A DNA stretch of 64,000 nucleotides from the NCBI GenBank assembly GCA_003952965.2, contig CM025856.1, forward strand, positions 30,399,110 to 30,463,109, given 5' to 3'. Shown here piece after piece: positions 62,051 through 64,000 of the stretch. The position numbers and the translations under genes are program-made. Position 1 is the stretch's first letter. Each line of letters starts with the position of its first letter. A model generated the notes under the pieces. It ran no database searches. It was given only the letters and a program-made list of their open reading frames with translations, and was not told the origin of the DNA. The stretch comes from Morella rubra. Taxonomy: Eukaryota > Streptophyta > Magnoliopsida > Fagales > Myricaceae.

Positions 62051-63042
62051 AACTTGGAGGGATTGGTTATGTACACGTCCCCAAATTAATCAGCAAATCA
62101 TGTCATTGGGTTGGAAGCAACATATGATAATGTTCGAGTTTTTCAGAGGTGGGATTTGCTTATTAAATTGCATATTCCCCAATTTATTTATTTAAAAAAA
62201 GAGAGAGATAGAAAATGTCAAATTATATAAATCATTTAGGCCATCCCAACACATAATTCCACTCTAATTGTTTTCATATATATTTATGTTTGGAATAATG
62301 GAGCTTTTATTAAAATGCAAAAAATTATTTTAGTAAATCAGGCATTTCTTCCGACACTTCATTGTTTTCAATGGTCTAATATTAATATGTCTTTGTTTTT
62401 TTGTTTTTTTACTCTATTCCAATATTTTAAAATTCTTTACCCAAATAACTGGTTGTACGTCTTGCTCACAGGTTTTGTCAATTACCGTGACTAATATTAT
62501 CTACTTTTATATGATGTTTACTTTTGTTGCAGTAATTACTGATTATCACGTTAAGAAAGTGTTGATGTTACACGCGTGGACACTCGGGGATCGTCGGATG
62601 CTGGGACGTTGATTACGAATATGATCGGACCAAGGAGTATGCTTAACGTGGCAAAATAGTTGGTTTCATGTCGGTCTTGGGGATCAGAGTTTGGTTTGAT
62701 TTATTAAAAAAAATAAAAATAGAGTTTGGTACTTAAGGTTGGGGGAGTGAAGCGCGTGACAAACACTTGCGTGTGGTGACGTTAGGACCAAGCGTATACG
62801 TAGGTGGGGTTGGCAGGTTTTGCCGTACGATGAATGCAGGAGCTGGAAGTTATTTCAAACTGTAGCAACGACCATAATATTTATGCGCGTGGACGCACTG
62901 TTTGTCTCGCCGTTGAATACTAGAAATCGCACCTGTTTGGTCACAACCCACCCCGGTTCGCCTCTCTCCCTAAGCGTGAACTGTCGTACAGTCGGACTAC
63001 GACGAGGCCGAATCTTAATTTTCTTACCTGCTAATAAGATTT
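62051..63042. other. upstream region of the KNOX gene
   Basis: Spacer, AT-rich at first and mixed later. The frame at 62820-63077 has no family I recognise. Regulatory elements were not resolved. Confidence 0.4.
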
Positions 63043-63213
63043 GTCTGTTTTGTCAAAATTTTGGTGAATATTTTTAAATTTTAAAATTTTTATTTTATTG
63101 AGATTTATTAGAGTTTGTGAAAGTTGAAATGTATATATGTAAAAGTTAAAAATTTTGAATATGTTTTGTTTTGTTGAAAATTTTCATACCCAAAATATTG
63201 AGAAAACAAACGG
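63043..63213. mobile_element. AT-rich MITE-like element, family D copy 5
   Basis: The left end GTTTTGTCAAAATTTTGGTG and the right end, reversed, GTTTTCTCAATATTTTGGGT are good inverted repeats. The internal part is AT-rich and non-coding, about 170 bases. Confidence 0.65.
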
Positions 63214-63926
63214 TACCTTTGTATCCCCGTTAAAAAAATAATAATTATAAAAATAAACAATTTGCATCTCCCTCTACACTTAGCATTATTATCTCTTTTT
63301 TTTTTGTCACATTATAAATATTTTGCACTCTCGACTAAAATTTACTGTTAGTTTTGACAGAAATTTATTTTTTAGTGTCAAAATTAAGATTTTTTTCTCA
63401 TAAAATAATCACAGCAAAACAAAATATGAGGAAAAAATTGTCATTTTACACATAAAAATTGAAATTAATCAAAAAAATTTAAGGAAATTATGTATGAAAT
63501 TAATAGTTAGTCCATGTAATGTAACAAAAATAATAAGTTGAAATGTAAAGTGCCAATACTTCATAATTGAAGGGGAGCACAATCTATTTAACCTTTTAAA
63601 AAAATAGTCAACAACTAACCAATAATGATCAAATACAGATGAGTAATCTAAAATACTTATGGAATATATTTCTTTTTTCTTATTTAATTGATTCCCCGTT
63701 ATTGATTGAAGTATGATTTTTCATAATTATGTAAATAGCATTCAAATAAAAAATTTATTAATAAGACTTGAATGCATTATGTAAACCCTTATAAACTTTT
63801 ATCTCGACGAAAAGTGCCACTCAAAATAGTAATTGATAAATAAAAATTAAACTGTGTAATGTTGAACTGCGATAGCCTGTTCCACATGCATATGCATGTG
63901 AAAGAGGAACTACGAAAGTATATACT
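63214..63926. other. intergenic, AT-rich
   Basis: No gene or clear element seen. Confidence 0.4.
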
Positions 63927-64000
63927 ACAGAAGTGGTGGCTCAACTGGTATTAGTGTTCGCTTGGAACAGGATTAGGGGCCTGGAGGTTCTTAGATTGAA
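63927..64000 (+). mobile_element. tRNA-derived SINE head, cut by the window edge
   Basis: TGGTGGCTCAACTGGTATTAG carries a Pol III A box (TGGCTCAACTGG). About 40 bases later GGAGGTTCTTAGATTGAA resembles a diverged B box. The order and spacing fit the 5' part of a plant SINE; the rest lies outside the window. Confidence 0.6.

Noticed and set aside
62820..63077. An 85-codon frame upstream of the KNOX gene
   Set aside because: Short, no family match, and it runs into a MITE-like element.

Overview
This window is nuclear DNA from a flowering plant, most likely a dicot (possibly woody). The evidence is AT-rich spacers, many short GT-AG introns, and plant-only families: a class II KNOX homeobox gene, a hydroxyproline O-arabinosyltransferase, a DUF247 gene, a G-type lectin receptor kinase, and the plant form of a Tweety-like membrane protein. 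There are no operons, bacterial promoters or CRISPR arrays. Gene density is about one gene per 6 to 7 kb. Exon models were built by hand by joining family-conserved peptide segments at GT/AG sites and checking that every phase closes.

Layout, left to right: (1) 375-3994 minus, a nine-exon gene for a Tweety-like multi-pass membrane protein (569 aa). (2) 6799-8426 minus, a DUF247 gene broken by one frameshift. (3) 8.7-10.9 kb, two long inverted-repeat (MITE-like) elements. (4) 12581-15212 plus, a G-type lectin S-receptor-like kinase with two frameshifts, one of them inside the kinase catalytic loop. (5) 15.67-16.39 kb, a third inverted-repeat element. (6) 17737-19781 plus, RPS11 (uS17) in six exons with telo-box motifs upstream. 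(7) 22165-35985 plus, a 14-kb gene for a 2074-aa PHD / extended PHD / SET histone methyltransferase of the ATX/trithorax type (18 coding exons, all phases consistent). (8) 36.47-36.74 kb, the tail of a LINE with an RNase H segment. (9) 37412-40334 minus, hydroxyproline O-arabinosyltransferase (366 aa). (10) 41500-48018 minus, a neurochondrin-family protein (630 aa) whose first coding exon is just the ATG. (11) 51989-52414 and 55151-55672 plus, two small intronless genes whose products share a YDPxSYxLNFxDD motif. (12) 57186-61641 minus, a KNAT3-type class II KNOX homeobox gene (480 aa). (13) A SINE-like head at the right edge.

The genes do not form a pathway. They mix housekeeping (RPS11), chromatin (SET protein), wall glycoprotein modification (HPAT), development (KNOX) and surface or defence-type families (receptor kinase, DUF247), the last two decayed in this copy. 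The SET gene and HPAT are convergent, with a LINE remnant between them.

I found no convincing undescribed biological system. The most useful unusual signals are: three tiny retrotransposon tail insertions with clear target-site duplications; two local duplications whose second copies carry scattered deletions; three C/G runs of exactly 16 bases; an internal duplication in the small 173-aa protein; and a long in-frame upstream extension of the KNOX reading frame.
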